A DNA stretch of 64,000 nt. It comes from Prostheceraeus crozeri (taxonomy: Eukaryota > Platyhelminthes > Polycladida > Euryleptidae). Both the position numbers and the translations under genes were made by a program. Positions 1 through 9,861 of the stretch are shown in pieces; within the stretch, counting starts at the first letter, position 1; every line of letters begins with the position of its first letter. Location of the stretch: assembly GCA_907163375.1 (NCBI GenBank), contig CAJQUW010009212.1, positions 49,620 to 113,619 of the forward strand, given 5' to 3'. The notes beneath the pieces are model-generated. The model had not been told where the DNA came from. It was given only the letters and a program-made list of their open reading frames with translations, and did no database searches.

Positions 1-1262
1 ACCACTCGCTTACTCCAAACACTCTCTCTGTCTAGCACTTCAGCTTTCTCCACGTTGATTCGATGACCAGTCAACGCCACATGCTTAGCCAGCTCGGACC
101 GGTCCACGTCGAGTTCTCGTATCGCGCGAGCATGCTCCTTGCCTCTCACCTCCTTGGTTCTGGCTGTTTCACCCACATAACTCCACGAGCATCCGTCCTG
201 GCATGTGATCCCATACACTACGCCCAACTGAATAGCCGGGGCAGGTCTCTTCCTCACCAGCAGGGATCGAAGTGTTGTCCTAGGCTTCATCGACACCTCG
301 ACATTCACCTCTCGAAGGACAGAGGCCAACTTGCTTGAATCCTTTCCGACGTAAGGGATTGAGCATCGTATCCTATCTTCTTCCTCAGCATCATCTCTCT
401 CCTCCTTCGTCCGGGGTCTCCACCAGCTCCGAACTTCTCCTTCATCATAGCCGTTGTTACATAGTGCGGCTACCACGTGTTCTCTCTCAGCTGGGAGCTC
501 ACGTTTGGAACAAACTGCATGTGCGCGCGTTGATAATGAACGTACCACACCCTTGAAAACATGAGGAGGATGAAACGAGCTTCGCTGCAGGTACCTGTCT
601 GTATGAGTGGTCTTCCTGTACACTGAAAATGTCCATTCTTCTTCACTCCTTCTTACGGCCACGTCTAAGAAAGCGAGAGAACCATTCTCCTCCTTCTCCA
701 CCTTGAAATTAATCGACGGGCGAAGAGAGTTCAACCAATCCACGAACAAGTTGAGCTGTTGATTATCTTTCTCCCACATCAGGAACACGTCGTCAACATA
801 GCGTAACCATACGGTAGGGAAATGCCTCTCACTTGATATTGCTGCTCTTCTGGCCAAACTCTCAAAATGCACCATGAATAGATGGGCAGCAACTGGACCC
901 AAGCTGGTCCCCATGGCTACACCATCGGTTTGCACAAACAAACCGCTGTAGTGCCTAAAATAGCACGAAGTCAAAGCCAATCTCAGCAACTCCATCAGTT
1001 CTGGCACAGACAACTTGGTTCTCTTGTGCAGTTCCACGTCTTCACTTAAAAGATTGCTGAAAACATCAAGCGTTTCGGCCACTGGAACATTGGTAAATAA
1101 AGAATCCACGTCCAAAGAAACCATTGAATCCGCGAAACAGGCTTCACCCTTGAATCTTCGGATAAAATCCGAGGAATTCTTAATAAATGAATTGCAGTCT
1201 GACATATACGGCCTGCACAAATCACTCAGCATCTTTGAAACTGGAGCGTAGAGACTGTCTTT
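1..1262 (-). mobile_element. Penelope-like element, inverted copy (continues past the left edge)
   Basis: This stretch is the reverse complement of 1324-2585: base n pairs with base 2586-n, so position 1260 matches 1326 and position 1 matches 2585. It therefore encodes, on the minus strand, the same reverse transcriptase and GIY-YIG segments as its neighbour. The only coding difference I noticed is one substitution visible in the region 335-556 versus 2030-2251. The copy is cut by the window edge, so its 3' end (tail, possible ribozyme motif) lies outside. The two copies face head to head with a 61-bp unpaired spacer at 1263-1323. Inverted and tandem partial copies are a known habit of Penelope-like elements. 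Confidence 0.9.
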
Positions 1263-2670
1263 GGACTTTGGCCTTCCCAAGGTCCATAAACAAGGTATTC
1301 CACTCAGGCCTATCGTCAACATGAAAGACAGTCTCTACGCTCCAGTTTCAAAGATGCTGAGTGATTTGTGCAGGCCGTATATGTCAGACTGCAATTCATT
1401 TATTAAGAATTCCTCGGATTTTATCCGAAGATTCAAGGGTGAAGCCTGTTTCGCGGATTCAATGGTTTCTTTGGACGTGGATTCTTTATTTACCAATGTT
1501 CCAGTGGCCGAAACGCTTGATGTTTTCAGCAATCTTTTAAGTGAAGACGTGGAACTGCACAAGAGAACCAAGTTGTCTGTGCCAGAACTGATGGAGTTGC
1601 TGAGATTGGCTTTGACTTCGTGCTATTTTAGGCACTACAGCGGTTTGTTTGTGCAAACCGATGGTGTAGCCATGGGGACCAGCTTGGGTCCAGTTGCTGC
1701 CCATCTATTCATGGTGCATTTTGAGAGTTTGGCCAGAAGAGCAGCAATATCAAGTGAGAGGCATTTCCCTACCGTATGGTTACGCTATGTTGACGACGTG
1801 TTCCTGATGTGGGAGAAAGATAATCAACAGCTCAACTTGTTCGTGGATTGGTTGAACTCTCTTCGCCCGTCGATTAATTTCAAGGTGGAGAAGGAGGAGA
1901 ATGGTTCTCTCGCTTTCTTAGACGTGGCCGTAAGAAGGAGTGAAGAAGAATGGACATTTTCAGTGTACAGGAAGACCACTCATACTGACAGGTACCTGCA
2001 GCGAAGCTCGTTTCATCCTCCTCATGTTTTCAAGGGTGTGGTACGTTCGTTATCAATGCGCGCACATGCAGTTTGTTCCAAACGTGAGCTCCCAGCTGAG
2101 AGAGAACACGTGGTAGCCGCACTATGTAACAACGGCTATGATGAAGGAGAAGTTCGGAGCTGGTGGAGACCCCGGACGAAGGAGGAGAGAGATGATGCTG
2201 AGGAAGAAGATAGGATACGATGCTCAATCCCTTACGTCGGAAAGGATTCAAGCAAGTTGGCCTCTGTCCTTCGAGAGGTGAATGTCGAGGTGTCGATGAA
2301 GCCTAGGACAACACTTCGATCCCTGCTGGTGAGGAAGAGACCTGCCCCGGCTATTCAGTTGGGCGTAGTGTATGGGATCACATGCCAGGACGGATGCTCG
2401 TGGAGTTATGTGGGTGAAACAGCCAGAACCAAGGAGGTGAGAGGCAAGGAGCATGCTCGCGCGATACGAGAACTCGACGTGGACCGGTCCGAGCTGGCTA
2501 AGCATGTGGCGTTGACTGGTCATCGAATCAACGTGGAGAAAGCTGAAGTGCTAGACAGAGAGAGTGTTTGGAGTAAGCGAGTGGTAAAGGAGGCGTTCTG
2601 GACCAAGAAGATGGATTCGCAGAACAAAGTGAAGCATGCCCTCAGTGAATCTTGGCACTGCTTGTGCTGA
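1261..2670 (+). pseudogene. Penelope-like reverse transcriptase plus GIY-YIG endonuclease, N-terminally truncated
   Basis: The frame reads 469 residues without a stop but has no true start: it opens at TTG inside the finger domain (FGLPKVHKQGIPLRPIV, residues 3-19). Reverse transcriptase motifs follow in order: SLDVDSLFTNVP near 70-81 with the first catalytic Asp, DGVAMGTSLGPVAAHLF near 134-150, and RYVDDVFLMW near 175-184 with the paired catalytic Asp. FLDVAVRR follows near 219. A linker leads to the GIY-YIG nuclease, where VVYGITCQDGCSWSYVGETA spans roughly 369-388 and REKEH-like basic residues follow. This is the standard order of domains in Penelope-like elements, whose reverse transcriptase is related to telomerase. 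A complete element would have a longer N-terminus, so the product is probably inactive although the catalytic residues are present. Confidence 0.92.
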
Positions 2671-2960
2671 CTTGACTTTTCTTCTTTCACCTAATTTTCG
2701 TATTTTATGGTGTTACTTTTCACTTGTAATCAGTAGTGTTCTTACTTAGGCATTTTTATCTTTGTGTCTTGTGTTTTTCACAGCAGCGGAGTCATAGAAC
2801 CTAATTGTGTAATGTGAACTGTCTTCTGTGGCTGGTTCTACAGTCAGTTCTTCTGATGATGGCCGGCAGTGCCGGTCGAAAGATCTAAGCGCTTTTAATT
2901 AGAAAAACGACGTTTTGGTTTTCTTGGCTACTATCAGCCTTACTGGGATTCCGCCTCAAA
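1263..2960 (+). mobile_element. Penelope-like retroelement, 5'-truncated copy
   Basis: The element holds one long reading frame (1261-2670) with a Penelope-type reverse transcriptase followed by a GIY-YIG endonuclease. After it comes a noncoding tail of roughly 290 bp that contains a hammerhead-ribozyme-like core at 2853-2881. The 5' part is missing because the reading frame enters already at the FGLPKVHK motif, exactly where the inverted copy begins. The right boundary is not sharply defined. It is placed near 2960, where the tail grades into AT-rich sequence, and no target duplication could be recognised. The frame is open to its end, so the copy is young. Confidence 0.88.
2853..2881 (+). 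ncRNA. Hammerhead-ribozyme-like core in Penelope tail
   Basis: CTGATGA at 2853-2859 and GAAA at 2878-2881 flank a 7-bp hairpin (GGCCGGC, loop AGT, GCCGGTC, with one G-T pair). This is the core and helix II of a hammerhead ribozyme. Such motifs are known from Penelope-like elements. One unpaired T lies between CTGATGA and helix II, and helices I and III are short or unclear here, so activity is uncertain. Confidence 0.55.
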
Positions 2961-4253
2961 TTACAAAATAGTGCATGGACTTATTGACATCAACGTAAAT
3001 GATTTCTTTGATATTTCTGTTGAATCAAGAACAAGAGGCAACCATTTTCGATTATATTCTAAATATATTCATCATAAGACGTCATTTTTTCACTACAAAT
3101 ATATGTAAATACTGGAATATGTTATCAGATGCTGAAATCAATGTCTCCTCTGTACACGTCTATGTTCAGCAATGATATCATTTATGTCATTTTATTTTTT
3201 ATAATGAAAATGCACCATTTTTGTGAAATATACGTAGGCCTACGCTGTTAATAGATCTAGTCATGCGAATTTTTCGATTTACACTGCTATCATGCTAATT
3301 TTAATGCTCTTAACTATGAAATTAAAATTAGATTGCATGCAACATCCATATATTCCAAATTATGGAAGACCGAAGAAAACAGTTTAGTCATACAAAGCTT
3401 CTTGTATATCAAAAGTTAGGTAGGAACTTTGGCCTATACATTAGACATCGCAAATTTTGATTTAAGCTTTATACACTCGAATTACAAATATGCATACAAT
3501 ATGCAGTTCGATAGGCCAACAGAATCTAAAGTACAAAAAAGTCTAAAAATACATATATTACAGTCAAGACTTCAAAAACATCAAGACAGTTGTTAATGAG
3601 TTGTTTGACAATTTGTATGATAGACAGACTGATAGACAATAGCCGGTTGCTTTTCCCTACTTGAATCAACCAGTGGGGAATGACATGGATAGAACAAGCA
3701 AAAGAGGCTAAATTTGCTCCAATACAAAATGCGAAGATTCTATGATTAGAAAATATTATGTAACAAAAATAATTGATGACATCATTTCATCATTGCCGAT
3801 CTTTGGTACAAGTATTCAAATCTGTAATTAATGAGTTTTTCAATAAGATCGGTGTATGGTAGATATTGTATACTATGTCATGATTATTTTTCTGACATTA
3901 ACGATTATCTCGTCATACGTGTAATTATGTAACTGCATTTCATGAATATGCCATCTTTAGCCCTTTGTATTTGTATTTGCGATTTCAAATACAGATATTA
4001 TTATTATAATTATATTCTGAAAAGCAATAAGAACAACATGTCATAAAACAGTGTTTTAAAAACACGCCATGTTGGTTTGAAACCTAGTGTAGGCCTGCAT
4101 AAGGACCTGTTGTGAACTTGACAGATGCGAAATACTTGTTACATTACGTTTGCATTTAGAAACGGTAGTAATGCATTAGACTCGTAGCTCACACACTGTT
4201 TCGACCTGAGATCAAAGTTTATCACACATATTTTGCAACGTTGTCTTTTGCGC
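2961..4253. other. AT-rich spacer, no gene seen
   Basis: Noncoding AT-rich sequence. No reading frame above background, no clear repeat pair and no recognisable RNA gene was seen. It contains scattered copies of the word GTAGGCCTAC and its variants (for example near 3234). Confidence 0.5.
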
Positions 4254-4591
4254 TACACTGTAAACTCTAGGGCATGAAATTTCGCTTGAATTAGGAACGA
4301 AATTTAGGCATCAATTCTAACCAACACAAGGCACGAGTAGGCACGAAGTTGATAGTGCCGAGTTCATGCCCATTTATTTTTCCTTCGATTTCATTGGATA
4401 AACAAACATTTGGTTTGGTGCCCATTAGTGCCTGGTGTCGCCTACTGGTGTCTCGAGGCACTAGAAAGGCTCTAGCACGCTCTAGCACGCTCTAGCACGC
4501 TCTAGCACGCTCTAGCGCGTGCTAACTAGGTGCTAACTGGCACGAAATTTCGGCTCCGTGCCTAAATTATTGCCCTACAGCTTACAGTGTA
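4254..4591. mobile_element. MITE with 21-bp terminal inverted repeats
   Basis: The left end (4254-4274, starting TACACTGTAAACTCTAGGG) and the right end (4571-4591, ending CTTACAGTGTA) are imperfect inverted repeats. Bases inside both ends are also related (GAAATTT and AATTATT). The ends start and finish with TA, consistent with a TA target duplication, so this is probably a Tc1/mariner-type or similar nonautonomous element. It has no coding capacity. Its right third carries a 10-bp minisatellite. Confidence 0.65.
4469..4519. repeat. 10-bp minisatellite, five units
   Basis: Five head-to-tail copies of GCTCTAGCAC, the last ending GC instead of AC. The array sits inside the MITE and is probably an internal expansion of that copy. 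Confidence 0.9.
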
Positions 4592-5862
4592 TGTTACAGC
4601 TGCAGAGGTGCACAGCAGGTATCCTAGTAAAAATGTGATTCTGTGAGCTACCTCGTGTTAGCATAAATTTCACTTTGCAACTTCTATAAAGAAACGTTTT
4701 CTCATCTTATCTCTCAGCTGTCGTGTACTGCGTACTGTCCAGCACCATGATCGTCGACCAGTTCGAGCTCACGATTTTTGAGAATTAGTTCACTTGTATT
4801 CCTTTTTATTGAATGCTCATAGCTTGAGTTCTGATTTTTTAGGCAAGATCAGTGCAGGATGTGGAAATTATTGTCATACATCTCTATACTCCCGACGTGG
4901 AATCAGACAGTGAGCTCTTACATTCTCCGATTTGCAGAAAGGAGAAAGCCTGCTGAACAATAAGAAGCCGTCTCAATGACAAACGCTCATAGAAATCTGA
5001 CGCTATGACGTCAAAGGAACGAACATTTAAATTGTAGGCAATATTGCGTCGTGGGCATGTTTTGCTATTACAGCATCTCAACCATGGCGGTTCTTGGTCG
5101 CCGAAAGTAAGTAGACATCACACCTAGTCAGTGTGCTTTGTGGAGATTCAATATAGTTTTCATTTCTCCTTAAATACAAAATTATTCAGATGAAAGAGCT
5201 CAACTGTCTTGCAGCAATGATCGGCATCTATCACACGGTTCACGGGTTCTTCCTTATCGTGAAACAGTGCCATGTATCGTTGCCTGATCGAACACTTGAT
5301 TACTGCTGTAGTCCTGCTATAACTTAAAATTAGATATCTGTGAGCGCACTGATGTGTGCCAGCTTTCTGTATGTCTCCGGAGAGGGTTCACACGTCTGCC
5401 ATCTTTTGAATTGATACTCGAAAGGATTTACATTATCTACAAAACAATGATCTAAATTCTTTTAATCCAAAAAAATCGCAACGATCGGAGCATTTTAAGT
5501 TAATGAAAAGCAATCCACAATCGCTGAAGGACTATTTTTGCAATTCAACTAATATTATGAGGTTCTTTTTCTCCCCCACTAAGTAAGCTTCTTAATGTGC
5601 CATCACATTCATTCTGACGCATTTAAGCAATCTAATCTTGTTTAGAGTGGTCGCCCTAACTCGGCGATTAGAGAGCGCGAAAGCTGTGTGAAGCAATCAT
5701 CACGCATGTGCAGTGCGAGTAGAAACCACGAATAGAAGCTACTTGGACTGACTGCAATGCTTAACATCTCCTCTAATCTTTCACCAAAAAGGAAATCCTC
5801 AGAAAATAATGGTTATTTCTACATGTATGACAACAATAATAATCATCTATGACGAAACTTAC
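4592..5862. other. Spacer 3' of the first SLC46-like exon; no exon recognised
   Basis: On the minus strand this is where further exons of the SLC46-like gene would be expected. I looked for the conserved glycine-rich and WFPGF segments of the family and did not find them. On the plus strand, ACCATGGCGG at about 5079-5088 with GTAAGT at 5107-5112 could be a tiny first exon, but nothing supports it further. Confidence 0.4.
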
Positions 5863-6964
5863 TGAGGAATAGAGCAATGGACGTCCTGGAAAAGCCAAAC
5901 ATGATGTCCATTGCTAAGCATGACGCAGTACCAATAATTGCAAGAGCTAGTGGAGTCATGCCAAGACATTTTGAAAACAAGGCTGTAGCGAAAAGCATCC
6001 CAATATTGAAGCAAAATATCCGAACACTCGAAGCAATTCCTAGGAGAACCGAGTCCCAGCAGAATGGTAGACCCATCTCATAAACATTTCTCAGTGTTCC
6101 AGTGTGAATTTGCAATTCAAAAATAAAGAAGCCAATTATTGCAAAAGCCATTGCTGCAGTATTGCGACCATCAGCAGTAAAAGCATTGAGAATTCTACGA
6201 ATCTGAAATTTTTCTATTGCTCGTTGACTTCTTCTTCGAGTAGACGGCAATATGAAGATAATATACAGAAAGTTCAAGATGGAAGCTAAAACTGCAAGTC
6301 CATACGGCCATTGATAAGACATATATCGAATCCAGAAACCTATACTGACTTCTGTTGCCGTCGCCATTATCATGAAAGCACATTCTGTTATTGTTATTCT
6401 TAGCGTGCGTTGTTCTGCGGTCGTGATGTCACAAATATAAGCAAAAACGCTCGCAAGAAGAAGCCCTTTTCCACCAGTGACTCCACTCAATACACCAGCA
6501 AGCACATGTACATAAATTGGCCAATTGAGAAACATTGCAACCGTGCTTGTAGCCATGCTAACGATATCTCCAACACATACAAAAGTCATTGCCAATTTTC
6601 GGCCCATGCGGTCTGTAATTGGTGAGATGAAAAGGATCACAATCAAAGATGGTATTCCGCTCGCAAGGTTGACATACAATACCCACATGGTTGTTAGTTC
6701 TTGAATTTGGTTTACTGTTTTCTTCTGGGCTTGTGAGGCTGTAGTCGAATTGTACTCAGAACATTTGAATGCCCGTGTTTGATTGCTAGATGTCAGATTA
6801 TACTGCAACCCAACTGCATAGTAAATGTACTGATTGAGAACTGTAAACTGGATGATGTGTGAGACTGCATAGAGAACCATCACTGGCTCCACTGTGATCC
6901 ATCTTGAAGGCACGTGGACACTGTCCGTATCTGCTATGATGTATTCCTTGTCGTCTCGACGCAT
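5863..6964 (-). CDS. SLC46-like solute transporter (major facilitator), large first exon
   Basis: The exon encodes 367 residues from ATG at 6964 plus one base, then reaches a GTAAGT donor whose first base is 5862. Features of the SLC46 family (proton-coupled folate transporter and relatives) are clear. These are a short cytosolic N-terminus, VEPVMVLY at the first membrane segment, and a luminal loop with N-glycosylation sites (NLTS, NQT, NST) and a pair of cysteines. The MFS motif TDRMGRK lies after the second segment, and FCWDSVLLG lies in the second half. About ten hydrophobic segments can be counted; the last two should lie on later exons. If splicing is ignored the frame runs nine further codons to a stop. 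The closest relative in the window is the exon at 16730-17834, with the same intron position and phase. The substrate is unknown. The missing 3' exons leave it open whether the gene works. Confidence 0.82.
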
Positions 6965-7300
6965 GATTAGAAGCGATTCACTCGGGAACTGACAATGACC
7001 ATGTGATATGGAAGCTCATTTTGAGCACTCCACGACTGGAGAGTGAGAATCACATGACGCAATATGGAACCCTTCAATTCAATGACGACTGTGTGTGACC
7101 GTTAACATTATTGATGCGGATCAAAGTATCTGCTATTCAGCTGGTCTGGCTGTAAAAGACTACAATTCACGTTTTCTAAAATGATGGTTCGGCCAACAGC
7201 ACATACTTATGCAGGGACCGAGAATCTTCTATCAGACAATATCAGAGAGAGCATGCACATTTAGGGAGATGCAGACTTGAGATTTTCGGCACAATGTCAT
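6965..7300. other. Upstream region of the first SLC46-like exon
   Basis: This is the 5' flank of the minus-strand gene and should hold its promoter and 5' untranslated region. No TATA box or other decisive element was recognised. Confidence 0.4.
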
Positions 7301-7329
7301 CAGGGTGTGTTTCTCAAGTTAGATGAACA

Positions 7330-7490
7330 GTAATATGTCTGGAGTCATACTTTTTGGCATCGCATGTCTTCAGATCATCTTAAATCATGCTTATGCAGGT
7401 AGATACATTTTCACAAGCTTATCGGCAAACAGTACAAGAGTTTGTTAAAATTTCAGATGAAACTGAATCCTTTTAACCACATTCTCGCAT
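7330..7490. repeat. Partial, diverged copy of the foldback element seen at 62 kb
   Basis: The stretch GGAGTCATACTTTTTGGCAT followed by a CATGTCTTCAG block matches the inner arm of the foldback element (62213-62260). Further right, a CACATTCTCGCATG block resembles the loop region of that element. Only one arm is present here. Confidence 0.55.
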
Positions 7491-8793
7491 GCATCATCGA
7501 TTACAGGCATGATAATAACGCATACACCTGATAGAACAAGGTCTGGTAGCCTGCAGCACCGCGACACCCCCTCGCCTGGTTGCGTCCCACCGCCCTGTTC
7601 AAAGTTGCTGTCAGCTGCGATGTGACTCACACGAAATCTGCTAGTGTTTTCGTAAAACTGATCGACACAATTGCACAAGATTTCACTACTCTAAATTGAG
7701 CATCTTCCAATTTTTTCAGAAGTCTGTCAAACTTTTCTTTTTGCAAATCAATTGCATTATTGCCTTTAATCCCGATCGATTATTTATGACATTTCTAATC
7801 TTCGATAGACCCTGATACTTGGCTAGAAAAAGGGGCATACAGGGTAAATTTTATTTCTGCAATTAAAAAGCGTTCGAAAATTTTGACCATTTTCACTTGA
7901 AATGCCTGTAGCGAAGAATAAGGTAGGTGTTCATGGAAGCCGTGTCAATGTTTTCATTACTTACATGATTTTGTTGTGTTCAGTATTTTTCATCGCATTT
8001 TGTACAATTTTATTTAGTAAATAACTTTTCCATTGACAACAATCCATGTAGAAAACAATGTACAATAACAGCAATATTAGAGTAATCAACCATCTTATGA
8101 CTTCTCCAGAAGTGTAAAGAGAAATATTGATAAAGAAATTCAATTCTGGGTTGTAGACACAACCATAAATTAATCAGAATTATAATTTGAATGTTTCTTC
8201 AACGACAAGAAACTTCAAGCTTGTTTCAATCATAAATGCAAATTATGAAACATGACAGGTTTTTCAACAGCTCAACAGTTCCTCGTGAACATTTTGTCAT
8301 TGAAAGAAGGGATACAAATCAATCTCGTTCATTAGCTTAGTCTGCAGTCCTCTGTTGCTTTGATATGAAAACAGTTTTAATAATGTATTGCGAAACATTG
8401 TGCACGCTGCGCCGCGTCCGTTGTGAACGGACCTTAATGGATAAATTTTATTTCAAATTTATTTGTCTATGACATGACTACTAAATTCGTCTTCTCAACG
8501 TCTTTTGCTGTTGGTTGCTTGCTGTGTGCAAAAGCAGGTCTCCTCTAATGTTTCAATGAAAATGATGAGTAGCCTTAGGCGGCATTAATCAGCCTCATTC
8601 ACCGTGGAGTTGCAGAGGTAGTGGTGCGAAGGCCAATTGCAGATGAAGTACCGAAGGGCTTATTTCATGAAACTTGTAAGTGGGCTGGCCTTCGGCCTAC
8701 GATAATGGAGCAAATTATAAATTGTTTGAAAATGAGGAAGCATTTTGATACAAAAAAGGCAGTCATGTCGACGCTAATGTGACATATTCAAAC
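7491..8793. other. AT-rich spacer, no gene seen
   Basis: No supported coding region, RNA or paired repeat was seen. Short frames here have no family features and unbiased codon use. Confidence 0.45.
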
Positions 8794-8901
8794 ATCCCAG
8801 GTAAGTGATTGATGTTGTCTTGGCTAGTCATATATAATATTTAATGGTTGAGGAAGAGCCAAGGTTTTAATGATGTTGTACTTTAATTATGATATGATTA
8901 A

Positions 8902-8931
8902 TTTCGGTTGCTATTCGGCAACCATCATCAG
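8902..8931 (-). ncRNA. Hammerhead-ribozyme-like core, left arm
   Basis: Read on the minus strand: CTGATGA, one T, then the hairpin GGTTGC / GCAACC with a 6-base loop, then GAAA. This is the mirror copy of the motif at 9757-9786. The core is perfect for the conserved bases; helices I and III are not convincing by eye. Confidence 0.55.
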
Positions 8932-9364
8932 ATAGAAGGAATTAAACATAAACGTATAATAAAAAAATCCTAAAGCAAAGCGTTTTAGGAGGTTAGCGCA
9001 CTAGGGTTATTGTTCTCTTTAGTATGTCAACATTCTATTTCACGCAACCTCCTGAAATTCTAGTATTTGGAGCTTTAGGATGCAGGTTTCTTCGATTTTA
9101 GGAGGTGCTGGCTTACAGTGTAGACAAGAAATCTAGTAAAACGTAAAAACTATGTTAACAAATTTCAGTAGAGAAAAGGAGGAATAGAAATATGCGACAG
9201 ATAGTATTGGACTACATTTTACCAATAGCATTAGTAATTGATCTGACTAGAAATATCACTATCAAAATATACAAAATGCATAATATGAATACAAAAGTAG
9301 AAAAGGAATGTAATGTGAAAAATGACTTAATGACTTATGGTGAGATTTAGAAAAGATCGAATCG

Positions 9365-9709
9365 CTAAATGAAGAGGAAGTCTTTGTAGCATTCTAATTC
9401 CATTTTGTTGTTAATCATTGGTTTTAGTTTGTGAATGAACATTGCTTCTCGTAGGCGTAAATTGGCTTCATCTCGGTCATAGGCAAGAATGGTAGTTGAA
9501 AAGTTGTAAGTTTTACATAATCGAAGATGTTTGTTTAGTGACGAGTTAGTATTGTTCCTATGTTCTCTGCATCTGATGTGTAGTTCTCTGATGGTGCTTC
9601 CGATGTAAAATCCATTGCATTTCTCACAAGTAAGTTGGTAGATTACATTCTTGCGACAGCAGATTCTGTTATCATTTATTGGACAATTTTGTATGTTGCA
9701 TGTTTTCAT
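9365..9709 (-). CDS. GIY-YIG endonuclease of a Penelope-like element
   Basis: A 114-residue frame opens at ATG 9709. It contains KNVIYQLTCEKCNGFYIGST near residues 20-39, which matches the GIY-YIG core with the tyrosine pair. ELHIRCREHRNN follows near 42-53, bringing the catalytic Arg and the His of the HR motif, and then HLRLC. The C-terminal ANLRLREAMFIHKLKPMINN resembles the end of Penelope nucleases. N-terminal Cys residues (CNIQNCP, ICC) sit in the usual CCHH-like linker. The frame is complete and open, so this short protein may be expressed alone. It lacks any reverse transcriptase and lies between inverted arms with ribozyme-like motifs. Confidence 0.85.
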   Translation of the reverse strand: MKTCNIQNCPINDNRICCRKNVIYQLTCEKCNGFYIGSTIRELHIRCREHRNNTNSSLNKHLRLCKTYNFSTTILAYDRDEANLRLREAMFIHKLKPMINNKMELECYKDFLFI

Positions 9710-9756
9710 TGTTCTGTTGTTAGATAACTTTTACGTTTATGTTTAATTCCTTCTAT

Positions 9757-9786
9757 CTGATGATGGTTGCCGAATAGCAACCGAAA
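9757..9786 (+). ncRNA. Hammerhead-ribozyme-like core, right arm
   Basis: CTGATGA at 9757-9763, one T, the hairpin GGTTGC-CGAATA-GCAACC, then GAAA at 9783-9786. The same arrangement, with the same extra base before helix II, occurs in the unrelated Penelope tail at 2853-2881. This supports a conserved element-encoded structure. Confidence 0.58.
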
Positions 9787-9861
9787 TTAATCATATCATA
9801 ATTAAAGTGCAACATCATTAAAACCTTGGCTCTTCCTCAACCATTAAATATCCCAGGTAAG

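Larger units (their letters stand above)
8806..9849 (-). mobile_element. Short Penelope-like derivative with inverted arms and GIY-YIG only
   Basis: A 12-bp direct repeat, ATCCCAGGTAAG, lies at 8794-8805 and 9850-9861 and looks like the target duplication. Inside it, 120-bp arms at 8837-8956 and 9732-9851 are inverted copies of each other; the right arm overlaps the duplication by two bases. Each arm carries a hammerhead-like core. The only gene is a GIY-YIG nuclease on the minus strand (9365-9709), and no reverse transcriptase remains. The segment 8966-9121 between the left arm and the gene contains its own inverted words (CCTAAAGC and GCTTTAGG) and may be a smaller insertion. Confidence 0.8.

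Noticed and set aside
2030-2523. Minus-strand frames of 73 and 91 codons opposite the Penelope nuclease
   Set aside because: They are antisense shadows of the plus-strand GIY-YIG coding sequence and reappear only because of the inverted copy at the left edge.
4469-4519. Regular short repeats as a CRISPR array
   Set aside because: Units are 10 bp with no spacers and lie in a eukaryotic MITE.
5079-5112. ACCATGGCGG followed by GTAAGT as a tiny plus-strand first exon
   Set aside because: Only eight codons, no promoter or partner exon identified; too little to list as a gene.
5877-6625. Plus-strand frames over the first SLC46-like exon
   Set aside because: Antisense shadows; the minus strand carries the transporter with clear membrane segments.
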